Source of the DNA: Andrena cerasifolii
Lineage: Eukaryota; Arthropoda; Insecta; Hymenoptera; Andrenidae
NCBI RefSeq assembly: GCF_050908995.1
Contig: NC_135118.1
Location: 3,720,001 to 3,784,000 of the forward strand
Reading direction: 5' to 3'
DNA length: 64,000 nt
A program made the position numbers and the translations under genes. The notes below the pieces were generated by a model. That model was not told the DNA's origin and made no database searches. It saw only the letters and a program-made list of their open reading frames with translations. Below are positions 23,069 to 34,948 of this stretch, one piece after another. The first letter of the stretch is position 1, and the number at the start of each line of letters is the position of its first letter.

Positions 23069-23468
23069 GATAGGGTCGGTTTTTGAAAGGTCCAACTGAC
23101 GCGCTGCGCCTCAGAGTCTCCTCTATAGCAGCATTTAAACCAAGCAAGATGGAGTGAGCATCGTTCCTCCCTAGGAAACCACCGTGCAGGCCGCAGGGTG
23201 GGCGGAAAGCATAGTGGGTTCCGAAAGACCACGTCTTGTTGACTCGATGGGATCACCGTAAGGAATTTTTGCTATTGGGTAGGCAGGCCATAACGGTCAC
23301 GAATTATAAACGTTCGCAACCGGGGAAACCTACCCGTAAGGTTGCCAGCAGCAATCAACGCACCAGGAGAAAAACGGTCACCCATCTTTCCCCGATACGC
23401 GCCCTACGATGCTTAACTTCGGTGATCGAACTAGAACCAGTGTTTCCATCGCGGCCACTGCCTCTGGC
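23069..23468 (-). mobile_element. 5S-rRNA-headed insertion (SINE3-like), copy 1
   Basis: Flanked by a perfect 16-bp direct repeat ACCCACTAACATACAA (23053-23068 and 23469-23484). Read on the minus strand it begins near the 5S-like head (23370-23466) and continues about 300 bp. It shares the head and then GGTGCGT...GCTGCTGG with copy 2 at 45248, and afterwards the two differ. A 5S head, minus-strand pol III-type signals and target duplication suit a 5S-derived SINE. The tail here is not obviously A-rich. Confidence 0.65.
23370..23466 (-). ncRNA. 5S rRNA-like segment, copy 1
   Basis: The minus strand matches the body of 5S rRNA: GTTCGATCACCGAAGTTAAG, then CATCGTAGGGCGCG and GATGGGTGACC (box C region), followed at once by TTTTT at 23370-23374. 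It differs from a normal 5S by AAACAC in place of the usual ATACATC and by GGGGAAAGATGGG. The same changes occur in copy 2, so this is a derived lineage, not a functional ribosomal gene. Confidence 0.7.
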
Positions 23469-24439
23469 ACCCACTAACATACAACGAAAGTTCAGACAAA
23501 TCACGTTGGATAAATCGGTCACAGGTAAAACTGCGTGTTAATGGATGAAAACCGCTAGTTCATCCGCGGATTTCATCCAAACTGTGGACTTTCGTCTTGT
23601 TGAAAGTTTTCTCAGTTGTCATACAGACTTGAATGGGGTTGAAGTTTGTCACGAGAACTGAAACAGACTTGAAACGCGACGGATGAAGACCGCGAGGAAA
23701 CCTCCCCGTGTGTGGATAATTTTTCAGTTTTTTTTTCAATTTCGACCTGTCGGTTTTATCTGCGGACAAAAACTGCACGTTAATGTTGAACAACTATTTT
23801 GTCACGCGGTTGAAGTTTGTCACGAGAACCGTGACGGTATAAATCGTTCATAGACATGCACTACTAACATGCAGTTAAGTCCGCCGACTTGAAACGCGAC
23901 GGAGAAAACCGCCGGGAAATCTCTCCGTGTATGGCCAGCTATTGGTGGCATCATACAATTCCCTAGATTTTCTCTCACTTGCCACCAATACGATGCCACT
24001 TCCGCTTCAGCGAGCGTGCGGCAAACGCAGAATTTCAGAGGAGAAGCAGTCACTGCGGGCGTACGCATGCGTATTCGTTTCTAAAATCTTTGATTATTTG
24101 AATTTCTTTATTGGAAATAGAGAAATTCGGCTGATACAATTTAATGAAAAGTAATAAAAACAATTAATTCTCTAAGGATTACAACTGCCACTTTTCTACG
24201 TTATTATTTTGAAGAAACTTCATCTCATGTTTTTTTAATACAAATGTATAATTATATACATATTACCTACCGATAATGTTCTTCGAATATTGTTCTCAAA
24301 TATCCCGAAATGACACGTTTTACAAAGTCTGCCAGTTTTTAGGTAAACATAATCTCTCCGAGCGTTTTGTTCACAATTAATAATATTTACATGTATAATA
24401 TTTCTGATTCGAAATGGCAAGTTAATATCATCTTCATTT

Positions 24440-24690
24440 TCGCTTTCATCAGACGAATCAGAGCTGCAGATACGGAAGCGACACCGATGGTTTCCTTATG
24501 TTTTTCCGATGAAAATCGGACTAAATTTCATGCAAATCGGACTATTTTTAACGAAACTAGCTTTAAATTATATAAATCAATTTTTCATGTGATTTCCTTC
24601 ATTATGGTTCGAATTACGTCGTTCTTGGTGTTAGCTTCATCGGAGAAACATAAGGAATCGATTGGCGTCGTTTTTGCAAAGATCTGCTGA
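24440..24690. mobile_element. small foldback element
   Basis: CACCGATGGTTTCCTTATG at about 24482 is inverted at about 24651 (CATAAGGAATCGATTGGCG). The flanking interval 23942-24440 shows nothing I can name. Confidence 0.5.
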
Positions 24691-24805
24691 GAAATGCGGA
24701 ACTGGAGACTTCTCACTTCTTAATGTGTATTCCTTTCTCCCCGAGGGTCGAACCCTTCGACCCGAAGGACATGACGCTCAGTGAGGCATCAACTATGGGA
24801 AGGTA

Positions 24806-25349
24806 TAGTGCCTCTACGAGCTATAGTGACTTAGGTGTGAGGCCACTCCGCGGGGTCTTAACCGATATCCTGCTGGGTATGGGCCGCTAAACGTGACCTC
24901 TTGCAGCACTGTGTTTAGGGAAGACCAGGACGAAACCGGGGCCCTAAAGATTAAGTGTTACAATTTCGATTTTAATAAAATAAAAAAGAAATTGATTATC
25001 ATTATTAAAAGACATCAATTAAGCTTTGCTACTGGCTATTAAAAATTGTCTCATTGTCAGCACATATTAAATACAAATCCATTGTAGTAAGGTATATGTA
25101 CAGCATTAGAACAGTTGTAATATAAATTATTTTATATTAACAACTTATTTTAAATTAAAATCACTGCATGCTTCAGGTAATTTTGGAGATTTTACCCTTT
25201 AGGACCCCGGTTTTGTCCTGGTCTTCCCTAAACACAGTCCTGCAAGAGGGAGTAGGGGGCACGTTTGGCGGCCCGTACCCAGCAGGGTATCGATTAAGAC
25301 CCCACTGAGTGACCTCACACCTAAGTCACTATAGCTCGTAGAGGCACTA
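24806..25349. mobile_element. 544-bp foldback element with TA duplication
   Basis: Ends TAGTGCCTCTACGAGCTATAG and inverse, flanked by TA (24804-24805, 25350-25351). Arms of about 150 bp carry GGGAAGACCAGGAC and its inverse. Confidence 0.75.
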
Positions 25350-25351
25350 TA

Positions 25352-27011
25352 CTCTGCGACATCTCGGATGTCTCGAGTATCTCGGGTAGTCCACCCGGAT
25401 AGCGCTTACCCGGGACATTCTTCTCTACGGGTACCTGTCTCCCGGGAATCAACAGCTCTAATGCGTATGAGCACACCGTTTATATCCCACTTGCAGAGAC
25501 CGCAGAGGTCGAAAGGTTGTCAGTGGCACGATACGAAAGAAAATAGACGATTCAAACGGAGTGACAGGCTGTCTCATAGATTGGCTGCGTTCAGATGCAG
25601 CAGGTGGCCAGCTGTATCGTTGCCAAATTTTATCGTGAATCGTTCATTCACCTATCCCCCCCCCCCCTTTAGCATACCATCCCGCCTATCCGTGAAGTTT
25701 ACGATCGCATTGAAGGCTGCGCTCGATGGAAAAAGCGTAGAAACGGAACGCTGACCGATGCAAAATGGAACAAAGAGGCAGAGGATCGCGGCTCGGGCGG
25801 TGATTCCTGGACAAAATATGCAATAACAAAAGCAAACGCGGCCTTAATATCCGCCAGTCGAGAGGAAGATATATGGATTCGTTAAAAGTAACAAAACAAA
25901 TATCGAAAGGGGATAAACGTATCAGCGCGTGAACGTTTGGAAGGAAATGGTTAAAGGAACCGCGAATGGGGGAACTCGACGGTCGAACGGAAATATACAA
26001 TACAGAAGAAGTAGAACCTCCAGTGTCCGAACATCTGCTATCCAAACGTCCTGCTATCAGAATGCTCCCTCGTTCGAACGTTCTACTCTCCGAATGTTCG
26101 GTGATTCGAACGTTCCGAACATTTCCTGTCATGGTTAGATATGTAGTACTAAGTAGCTGTGCCCTTTACTATCGAAACCGATACGAGCATACTACTTCCA
26201 CCCTCTGATAGATGTTCAAAATTGACACTATTCAAACTTCTTTAGGATGAAATAGACATTGGAAGCGTCAGCTCCTTATGCATAGTGGCCTCAAAGAGGA
26301 GACGTGTACAGATAAGTACTACGGTGGATATTAGGACCGGAGCACACGAGCGCCACGCGTCATGACAACTTGTCATTGGCAAGCCGCATTCGAGCGCTAG
26401 GTATGTAAGTACATATGAATATTTATACGCAGTGATTCACATGTGACGCACTTTTTTTGCGGCAGGATGACGCGACTGCAAAATGACGCGTTAAGTAGGT
26501 GTATGTACAACATAAGCCGCTTCGACCGTCTGAAGATCAGTTGCAACGTTTGTGGCGCGGTTGTACAATTTGTGGTAGGTACGACGCGGTCGCATCTATA
26601 TGATACGAGGTTACTCCGTGATACTTTTTCATTGGCCTGTAACACGAAGTTGTTCGAGTCAATTTAGATGGAACAACAAGTAACAGATAGCGTTGATCTT
26701 CTAGTTTATGCTGTGGTAAAAGAATTAGTCGATTGAAGTGGTAGTGATAGAATGAGAGAGCGTTTTTGTTCCAGCAGCGCATTATTCGTGAAATTCTTCG
26801 TGCTAGTTGTGGATTATGTATTATATGTGTTTTAGAAGATAATTGGGAAGTCTAAATTGCAGGTAAGTGATGGTGAAATGATACTTTAATGAGTCTTACT
26901 CTTGAAATTATCATACAAGAAGGCATCAGTGGTTTTTGCTTATGAATGGTCAATACGAGAAACAATGTTTCCTTATGTCTCAGACATCTAACGATCATGA
27001 AAGATTGATTA
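25352..27011. other. shakB middle intron, no recognised gene
   Basis: About 1.7 kb of mixed sequence, apparently single copy, including a run of Cs near 25660. No exon-like frame was recognised. Confidence 0.4.
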
Positions 27012-27605
27012 TACACAAAATAACAATAATATAAAATAATATGAAATAATATGAAATAATATGAAATAGTATGAAATAATATGAAATAATATGAAATAAT
27101 ATGAAATAGTATGAAATAATATGAAAGAATATGAAAGAATATGAAAGAATATGAAACGATATGAAACGATATGAAACGATATGAAACGATATGAAAGGAT
27201 ATGAAAGGATATAAAAGGATATGAAAGGATATGAAAGGATATGAAAGGATATGAAAGGATATGAAAGGATATGAAAGGATATGAAAGGATATGAAACGAT
27301 ATGAAACGATATGAAACGATATGAAACGATATGAAACGATATGAAACGATATGAAACGATATGAAACGATATGAAACGATATGAAACGATATGAAACGAT
27401 ATGAAACGATATGAAATAATATGAAATATTATGAAATAATATGAAATATTATGAAATAATATGAAATATTATGAAATAATATGAAATAATATGAAATAAT
27501 ATGAAATATTATGAAATAATATGAAATAATATGAAATAATATGAAATATTATGAAATATTATGAAATATTATGAAATATTATGAAATAATATGAAATAAT
27601 GTAAA
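27012..27605. repeat. 10-bp tandem repeat (ATGAAANNAT), about 59 copies
   Basis: Unit ATGAAA followed by two variable bases and AT or TT. Variants occur in blocks: TAAT and TAGT first, then GAAT, CGAT, GGAT, a long CGAT run, then TAAT and TATT. The period equals about one helical turn, so the AAA steps are in phase. Confidence 0.95.
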
Positions 27606-28261
27606 TTAATATAAAACAATATAATAGCTGGTGAACATATATCGGGCTAGCGAGAACTATCACGGAATTACCAGAGCTATCACGGAGTAACCAGAGTATG
27701 TGGCGAAAATTTAATTTTGTATATTTTCAATTAAGTATATCGTAGACTCACTTTCAGAACATGTGATTATCAGCAGATAATAGACAAATTCTAAAACTAT
27801 CACGGACTTACCCGAGTTTGCCCTACGACGGATTTGAATGTTTGTGTGCATTTCGTCGACTTACCGAAGCGATTTTGATCCACCGCAAAAACAAAATTCC
27901 GTAAGAATGGAAAATGAAAGATTTTGGGCGGAATTTATTGAAATATGTACCGTCAACGTCTGTGGGAAGTGAGATGTGATGATTATTTTGAATAAACAAA
28001 AACGAAATGCAAAATGCGACATTTTGTTGAACAAATTGAAAGAAATAAATCCACAAGGAAGGGGTCGGGGAGGGGGTTATGGAACTCTTGAAAAAGTAAA
28101 TTCACAATAGTAATATTAATATGAAAACACATTGCAAAAGGATGCGCAAAAGTGAATATGATCTATCTTAGCAACTGTCTGTCCAACTTGTCGTGCAAGT
28201 AGTTTGTGCGTCAAATCGCATTGTCTGTGGGCCATTTAACGAAACAGGAGATGCAGCGTTG
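27606..28261. other. no recognised feature
   Basis: Intron sequence with short repeats of CTATCACGGA near 27655-27690 and 27797. Nothing else recognised. Confidence 0.35.
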
Positions 28262-28331
28262 CCTCGAGAAAGAGCCCGTGCCTTCTGTCTCGAAAAGAAG
28301 CCGCCGTTGTCCCTACTGTTTCTGTCGTATT

Positions 28332-28529
28332 AATACCTAGAGGCTAGAAGGGATATAGCGAGGTTGTAAAAGCTACGGGAGTCCCCAAGTTTGTAGCTTT
28401 GAGGTCTCAGAACGATTTGTCATTTTTGAAGGAGGTAAGCTTTCCAGACTTCGGGTTCCGAAACCTCAAAGCTGTAAACTTCGGGACTCTCGCAGCTTTT
28501 ACATCTGCGGCATATCGCTTCTAGGTATT
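28332..28529. mobile_element. foldback element, about 200 bp
   Basis: AATACCTAGAGGCTAGAAG at the left pairs with CTTCTAGGTATT at the right, and AGCTACGGGAGTCCC pairs with GGGACTCTCGCAGCT. A wider, weaker inverted match (CTCGAAAAGAAGCCG against CGGCTTCTTTTCGAG) spans about 28290-28765. Confidence 0.6.
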
Positions 28530-28799
28530 ACAGTTGCTGCGGCAAATGAGAGTTGCCACAGAGATATATTCCTGTTCCCTCATTTTCGATAGACGACGCG
28601 GCGGCAGTGCCGATCGTAATTTGTGGCTAGTCACTGTCGCATGCCCTCTCGCTTGCTCTCAAACTCCCTCACTCGTCGCGGCAGAGAGCAAAGGCAGACC
28701 GAGTAGACTGCCCGTCTCGAAAAGAGCTCGCGCCCGGTCTCGAGATCCGGCTTCTTTTCGAGACAAAACTGTACTTCGGAAGCTAGAGAATAGTGAGAG

Positions 28800-29512
28800 G
28801 TGCCGCAAAGCTTTCACGAATATACAACCTTGAAATATCTACGACAGTGCTTTCGTATTACTTTTAATTTTTGTGTACCAAATAATCATGGTTTTAATAA
28901 CCATGGGGAAATTAACTGTTCCACAATCCGAAAAGGTCCTCATCCGAATGATTATATCTCCCTATTAATTCAGACAGTGGAAGTCCCACTGTATTCAAGA
29001 TTTGAGGGGTGGAGGAATAACATGGCGTACGGGCGAAAGTTCGTCATAGTGATCTTATTATCCTAAAAATACCGAGGAAGGAGAACGGTCTTTTTAATCG
29101 TGCTTCGTTCTCTTTCTTCTTTTTTTTCTTCAATTCACCCGGAGTTTAGGAATGCTGCTATTTTAAAAATGAGCCAAAGAAGCCAACGACAGGGGTGTAC
29201 TCTATCAAAGAGACGCTGAAGATCAAAGAGAGTGGCGCGCCTCGTGTTCTCGGAAGATTTCTTCGGGGTGGAAGCAGAGAGATGAAAGAAGACGCCGCTG
29301 TTGCCGCGAATAGATATAAAAAAGTTTACCAAAAAGCGATTTGTAAGTTGTGACGTCGGTAAAGTCGTGTTGGTGAAAAATGCTGTGAGGTATGAGCCTC
29401 GCACACGCCAAACGGATAAACTGCACTTTCTGAAAGCTTCTAAATATTTTGGTACCCTAGGATATGGTAGGACATAAGCTTATCAATTTTCTATACTTTT
29501 TATATCACGGAG
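28800..29512. other. no recognised feature
   Basis: Intron sequence without repeats that I recognise. Confidence 0.35.
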
Positions 29513-29516
29513 TTAA

Positions 29517-30264
29517 GGGGTTATACCTAGTCAGGCGGCCGAAAAGAGGCGAATATTTGTAAATTTTTTTTGAAGAAGCGGAAGCGTATATTTTTACAGA
29601 ACTTCTTGCGTTTAAAAGAGCAACATTTAAAGAACATTTGGTAATTTTTTTGTAGAAAAATATTTACGTTTATAATAAAATAACAAGCGACATCCAAGAA
29701 GCATTTTTAAAAATTTGCTTTCGCGGTGAGCACTGCCATTCGTAACCAGATTATCTAAAATAAAAAAACCAAAAAGATTTCGTTAGTATATTAATGTATT
29801 CTCGGGTTGACGGAGAGAATTTTCCGAAATATTAATTTAAAACAAAATGGCGGCTATTTAAAGTTGAAATCCTGATTTTTTCGCGTAATTTTTGCAGGAG
29901 AAAATCAGGATTTCAACTTTAAATAGCCACCATGTTGTTTTAACTTAATATTTCGGAAAATTCTCTCCGTCAACCCGAGGATACATTAATATACTAACGA
30001 AATCTTTTTTGTTTTTTGATTTTTAGATAATCTGCTTCCGAATGGTAGTGCTCACCGCGAAAGCAAATTTTTAAAAATGCTTCTTGGATGTCGCTTGTTA
30101 TTTTATTATAAACGTAAATATTTTTCTACGAAAAAATTACCAAATGTTCTTTAAATGTTGCTCTTTTAAACGCAAAAAGTTTTGTAAAATTATACGCTTC
30201 CGCTTCTTAAAAAAAAATTCACAAATATTCGCCTCTTTTTGACCGCCTGACTAGGCATAACCCC
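29517..30264. mobile_element. 748-bp TTAA foldback element, family A copy 1
   Basis: Flanked by TTAA (29513-29516, 30265-30268), with ends GGGGTTATACCTAGTCAGGCGG and inverse. The two halves are near-complete inverted repeats of about 370 bp, so the transcript would fold into one long hairpin. A second copy of exactly the same length is at 47720-48467. TTAA targets are the mark of piggyBac-type transposition. No ORF. Confidence 0.85.
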
Positions 30265-30326
30265 TTAATCAGTTTGACTTCTAAGCGGTTCATATAGCAG
30301 GAAACGCGAAAGGCATACTGCAATCA

Positions 30327-30410
30327 GTGGAAAAATGGAAAAGTGGAAAAATGGAAAAGTGGAAAAATGGAAAAGTGGAAAAATGGAAAAGTGGAAAAAT
30401 GGAAAAATTT
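30327..30410. repeat. 16-bp minisatellite (TGGAAAAATGGAAAAG)
   Basis: About five copies of alternating TGGAAAAA and TGGAAAAG. A frame through it reads lysine/tryptophan-rich peptide, an artefact of the repeat. Confidence 0.88.
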
Positions 30411-30513
30411 AAGAAGTTCACATTTTCGTTTTTCCTGCTCTGTAGCCAAAGTGAACCGTGTAAATTCGCCTTAAGGCAAAGCTTAAACGCGCTTCTCCTC
30501 CCTTTTCATCTAT

Positions 30514-30651
30514 GGCCGGTATTCACAGTCGCTACTTATTCTTAAGCAAATGCTTAAGCATTCGGCATTCTTTACTAGCTACTAGGTTAGTAGAGGATGC
30601 CGCATGCTTAAGCATTTGCTTAAGAATAAGTAGCGATTATGAATACCGGCC
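30514..30651. mobile_element. 138-bp hairpin MITE with TAT duplication
   Basis: Ends GGCCGGTATTCACAGTCGC and inverse, flanked by TAT (30511-30513, 30652-30654). The 3-bp target and terminal sequence suit PIF/Harbinger-type MITEs. Confidence 0.75.
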
Positions 30652-30833
30652 TATCCTCTTACCTTTACATTCCCCTACACCCCTATGATTCCAGAAATAT
30701 TGAAGGTGGTAGCTCTTATTGGTCCATTGTTACTTCTAGCAGAATCGGTGTTTGCGCGAGAACTTGCGAGAAAGCCCGATCGGTTGAAATGCCCTCTCGT
30801 GGCGAGTGCAGAAAATCGCCACATGAGTTTTAA

Positions 30834-31557
30834 GGGGAGGTTCCGGTCTAGAGCCCCAAACAATAGGTGATATTTAGGAATTAATTAAAGGAAAATTACT
30901 ATATATAATTTAATGCGACTTTTTGCATTGTATTAAGGATGTCTTAAATTATAGAAACATATTTTTTGTTTTATAATTAATCATTGCAGACGACCCTGGG
31001 TAGCCGTTAAAGTCAAGGCGTCAAAAAATTGATCCAAAACGCTGTATCTCCAAAAGTTATTATCCGATTCGACTGAAACATTTTTTATTTTGAAGATTAT
31101 TCTTCTGTCTAGGGGGGGGGGGCTAGAAAAAATTACAAAAATGACATTTTTTTTAGAAAATAACGACACTTGAAGTTTGAAATCACTTTTCCCTATAGTT
31201 TTCATCCTTTCAACGCCTTTGAAAATTATAAATTTTCAATTTTTGTATTTTTTCCTGGTATTCCCCTAGCCAGAAGTATATTCTTCAAAATAAAAAAAGT
31301 TTCAGTCGAATCGGATAATAATTTTTGGAGATACAGCGCCCACCGTTCTGAGAACACTATTTCGAGAAAAACGCGTTTAAAGTTTTACGCGAGTGCCGAG
31401 TGGCCGGGTGTTACCCATGCATTTGCCGCTACTCAAATGCCTATAACTTCGGAAATTTTACGAATTTCAACAAATCCTTTTAAACACGTATTCCTAAAAG
31501 ATTGAACATTCGAAAAACGAAATAAAAAAAATTCGACATTTAGACCAGAACCTCCCC
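30834..31557. mobile_element. 724-bp TTAA foldback element
   Basis: Flanked by TTAA (30830-30833, 31558-31561), with ends GGGGAGGTTCCGGTCTA and inverse. Central arms at about 31040-31120 and 31260-31345 are inverted. It contains runs of G. No ORF. Confidence 0.82.
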
Positions 31558-31670
31558 TTAAACTTTCTTCCAACCACCGCTGTATGCGACCCCTAGTCAC
31601 TAAGCTTGTCTAAAGCCCATCCTCTAGAATTCATAACTTGCCTCAGGGTCCCCATACTGGCATTAACTCA

Positions 31671-32209
31671 CAAGGGGAGGACACCATGTGATAGACACCG
31701 ATTTTGATGAGCCTTGGCACGGTAGATCTATGTCGGAAATGAGTAAATAGGTGTCCGAAAGTTTCTGCCAATGGACTTTAATAATAGAGATATTTACATG
31801 GAAATTATTAAAAATCTCACAGTGGCCGTGGGGTTTTAATGGGTAAAAATCCCACACTACCCTGGCGCCCCCGGGGGATTCTCCTCTGAAGGATTCGGGG
31901 TGCCTTTTGAAGATTTCCTCAAGTTAAAAAAATAATTTATAAAAAAAAATTTATAAAGTTTTTTGTAACGTGTAGACATCTTCAAAAGGCACCCCGACGC
32001 CTCCAGAAGGGAATCTCCCGCGGGCACCAAAGTTGTGTGGGATCTGTACCCACTAAAACCTTAAATTTCTAATAACTTCCATGTAAATATCTCTATTATT
32101 AAGGCCTATTCGCTAAAACACTCGGACACCTATTTACTTATTTTCGACATAGATCCATCGTGCCCAGGCTCATCAAACTCCGTGTCTACCGCATGGTGTC
32201 CTCCCCTTG
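31671..32209. mobile_element. 539-bp foldback element beside shakB exon 2
   Basis: Ends CAAGGGGAGGACACCATG and inverse. Arms of about 200 bp carry TATTTAC, CTCCAGAAGG and CACCCCG-type blocks. It ends 167 bp from the donor side of exon 2. The target duplication is unclear. Confidence 0.7.
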
Positions 32210-32375
32210 GCAGCCGTAAACCCTTCGAAAGCGAAACAGCATCGAGCTTTCCACCTTCGACACATCTTCGAACACACATATTTAGCCACTAACAGAGCAC
32301 GTATACACACAGCGGGGAGTTCGGGCGGTGCGCGTTCCCGTCTAGCAGAGAAGGAGGTAGGATATTGCCACTCAC

Positions 32376-32595
32376 CGATCACGTTCACCAAGGCGAGAAC
32401 CTCGCACAGGTAGTACCTGTACGCCCACCAATTGTGATAGCGTAGATTCTCCCAGAGATAGTCGAGCAGCATCTTCTTCTTCTGCTTCTTCTCGACCTCG
32501 GAACAGAGGCCTATGTCGAGGTCCATCATCAGCGCGTGAATCTTGCCACCCTCCCAGCCTTTCCACAGCCATCTCGGCGTGTAGAAGAGGATCGC
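32376..32595 (-). CDS. shakB: shakB shared exon 2 (TM2 to TM3)
   Basis: Encodes residues 122-194 plus the first base of codon 195: the rest of TM2 (AILFYTPRWLW), the cytoplasmic loop with the lysine run EKKQKKKMLLDYLWENLRYH, and the start of TM3. The acceptor is TTGCTCGCAG/GCG after a pyrimidine-rich stretch. The donor is ATCG/GTGAGT, leaving phase 1. The peptide is close to Drosophila ShakB, as I recall it, over its whole length with no frameshift. Both candidate first exons feed into it. A foldback element ends only 167 bp downstream, at 32209. The splice sites agree with the phase of the neighbouring exons, so the boundaries are firm. Confidence 0.96.
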
Positions 32596-33710
32596 CTGCG
32601 AGCAAGAAACCGAAAACGAACGGTGAGACACGTGCCGCCGCGCAACACTGTCCAGTCACTTCGTCGATTACGCCAACAATATATATTCTATTTCTAATTC
32701 CCTCGTGCTGGGTCGAAAGTATCTCCTGTTAGAAATATTGTTTTGGCATTCTTCGGGCCCGAACAGCGTCTGAATCATTTCAATTTTCGCTCACTAGGTC
32801 CAAGGTAGAGGGGGGTGGTATAGCCGGAGGTATGTGTTATGGTTAAAGGGGGTGTTCGCTCGGGAGTGTGTGAAAGATGGACGCTTTATGAGATTTTTCC
32901 CTCCAAAATAAACGTAGTTCTGCATAATTCTGGCTTTGTACATTTATTTACTAATTCACCTATTGGAAATGTATATATTTAAAACTATGTATTCTCCTAG
33001 AGAGCAGTCCGTGGATCGACGCGCGGGCCAAGGCGTAGCTTGGTTTCCTTATTATTATTTTTTTTTTTGGATGCTCCGGACTGTTGTGGTCGTCGACGAA
33101 ACCGATACACAGTCAGTCCTGGTTTTGAACCTGTAGTAAAGACAACCGTCGCGATATCTTTTTCCAAAACGAATCTATTTCATTTAATTATAGAAAACCT
33201 AAGTTCATATAAACGAAGTGTTATTTATTTAATTAACCAAGACACGATTAGGACCGAAAAAGTAGTTTTCCTTTTTTCAACATCACCCCGTTACGTTAGA
33301 GAACGACAGATATTTGCAATGCTAGATCGTAATTGCGCACTATTGTTTGGTAGAATGGCAATTAAAAAAACAAATCATTGAAGGTTTCGAAGACTTGGGA
33401 TCTTTGGGTAGAAATTTAGCGGTGGGTACAACACAGGTTCTTGTGTTTACTTGCCACGCGGGCTATTCATTGATTGGAAACAACCACTGGCTCTCTTTGT
33501 TTCAAAATCAGAAATCAAGAGAGACGCTTTGTCTGCAATTTTCCATGTGATTTTAGATGCTTTACAATGTTCACGCGCGCATTCATTTGAAATAAAATAG
33601 AGCTACTTTTGTTCTGTTCGGGAAACTTGCCTTTATCGCCCCTACCTCGGTCGTTCATTAATATCGAGGAGAAAATAAATGAGGCCACTTATTGGAGGAG
33701 AGAATTTTAT
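32596..33710. other. shakB first intron, start
   Basis: Immediately upstream of exon 2. No recognised repeat or exon, apart from a short T run near 33060. Confidence 0.4.
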
Positions 33711-33714
33711 TTAA

Positions 33715-34202
33715 CACGTTGACTGCCGCGCGCGTTTACAGTGAAATCTCCTTCACGCCGCGAGTACTTACCGCTGTACGAAGCGTATTCTGCTGGGTAT
33801 TCCCACCGATATTTAAAAATTCGAATCGCTGATTGTCGCAGGAATAACCTCCCGCCCCGTTTGTTTCCATGGTATCATTCTTGGTCATTTATTTTCGTTA
33901 CTTCGCATTTCTTTTAAAGTTTTGCATCCTACACAATTTTCTTAATAAACGTCTTCGTATTACTTTTTATAACAATAGTTTATACTAAAAAATATTCTAT
34001 TATAAATTTAAGTTATATTAATAAATATAGTTTATATTAATTAATATTCAATAGTTTTGTTACTTCCTCCGCGAAATATCTTTTCAAACACATACGAATG
34101 TTCTGCGCAAGTAGTTAAATAAGCGTCACCCTAATACGGGTGACGCGGCCCGATCAGAAACTTTACTGTCACCCGAATACGGGTGACGTGGCAGTCAACG
34201 TG
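33715..34202. mobile_element. TTAA element 1 of a three-element chain
   Basis: Ends CACGTTGACTGCC and inverse GGCAGTCAACGTG, flanked by TTAA at 33711-33714 and 34203-34206. The terminus TTAACACGTTGACTGCC is a piggyBac-type end. Near the right end is a short repeat, TACGGGTGACG. The right TTAA is shared with the next element. Confidence 0.82.
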
Positions 34203-34206
34203 TTAA

Positions 34207-34944
34207 GGGGACTAGGCAGTCGAAAAATCGATTTTTTTTATTGCATTTTCCGAAAGTACTATCTTTTCTCAATAAAATGCCGCTTGGTTTATAGTAAAAT
34301 TCGCAAAGTTGTTGATTTGGCAGCTAGAAACGTCAAGCGGCAACCTATACTGTCGCCTTTGCCCAGAAACTTTAAATGCGTTTTTCTCGAATATTTTTGT
34401 CTCTTCATTTTTCCCTGATTGCGAGCGAATTGAGGTTCGAATCGACTTGGAAAAAATTACAGGATGTGTAGAACATGTGTCATTTCGGCGCAAACCTCTG
34501 ACATGGTCCGTAGAAATTCGAGATTTTCATTAAAAAATTAAGAAGTCACCGGATTTTGGTACCATCATTGTTTGTGTGCTACCAAAATCCGGCGACATCT
34601 TAATTTTTTTTATGAAAATCTCGAATTTTTACAGACCATATCAGAGGTTTCTCTGAAAATCCTTCGTTCAAATGCTAGATAATATAATATAATAAGTAAA
34701 TTCTTTTCAATTTTTTATTTTAGATGATTGACTTTCGAGCAGAAGCCTTTTTTCAGAGAACCTTCGAGTGATGGACAATAACTTAGTTATTAATGAATAT
34801 TTTTAAATAAAAAAATTACGATGCACGGTACTAGATGCAATCCTTGAAAGGAAAAAAGATTTTCTGAGGAATGTGTTATAGCTTTTAAGTAAAAAATTTC
34901 CAAAGACCACCCTTTTTTTCGGCCTCCTGACTGAGCCTGACCCC
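34207..34944. mobile_element. TTAA element 2 of the chain (family B-like, mosaic)
   Basis: Lies between shared TTAA sites 34203-34206 and 34945-34948. The right end (GGCCTCCTGACTGAGC) is family B as at 38101, and the left end (GGGGACTAGGCAGTCGAAA) differs, so the copy is mosaic. A central hairpin is at 34515-34650. Confidence 0.75.
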
Positions 34945-34948
34945 TTAA

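Larger units (their letters stand above)
22961..23939. mobile_element. foldback element carrying a 5S-headed insertion
   Basis: Ends GCTCTGGCCATACACGGAGAG and inverse CTCTCCGTGTATGGCCAGC, flanked by TA. A second inverted match to the arm is at 23682-23715. The 400-bp insertion 23069-23468 lies within it. Confidence 0.65.

Noticed and set aside
27012..27605. CRISPR-like array
   Set aside because: The 10-bp units have no spacers, and the genome is eukaryotic. It is a simple satellite.
30327..30545. Lysine/tryptophan-rich 72-codon frame
   Set aside because: It translates a TGGAAAA minisatellite.
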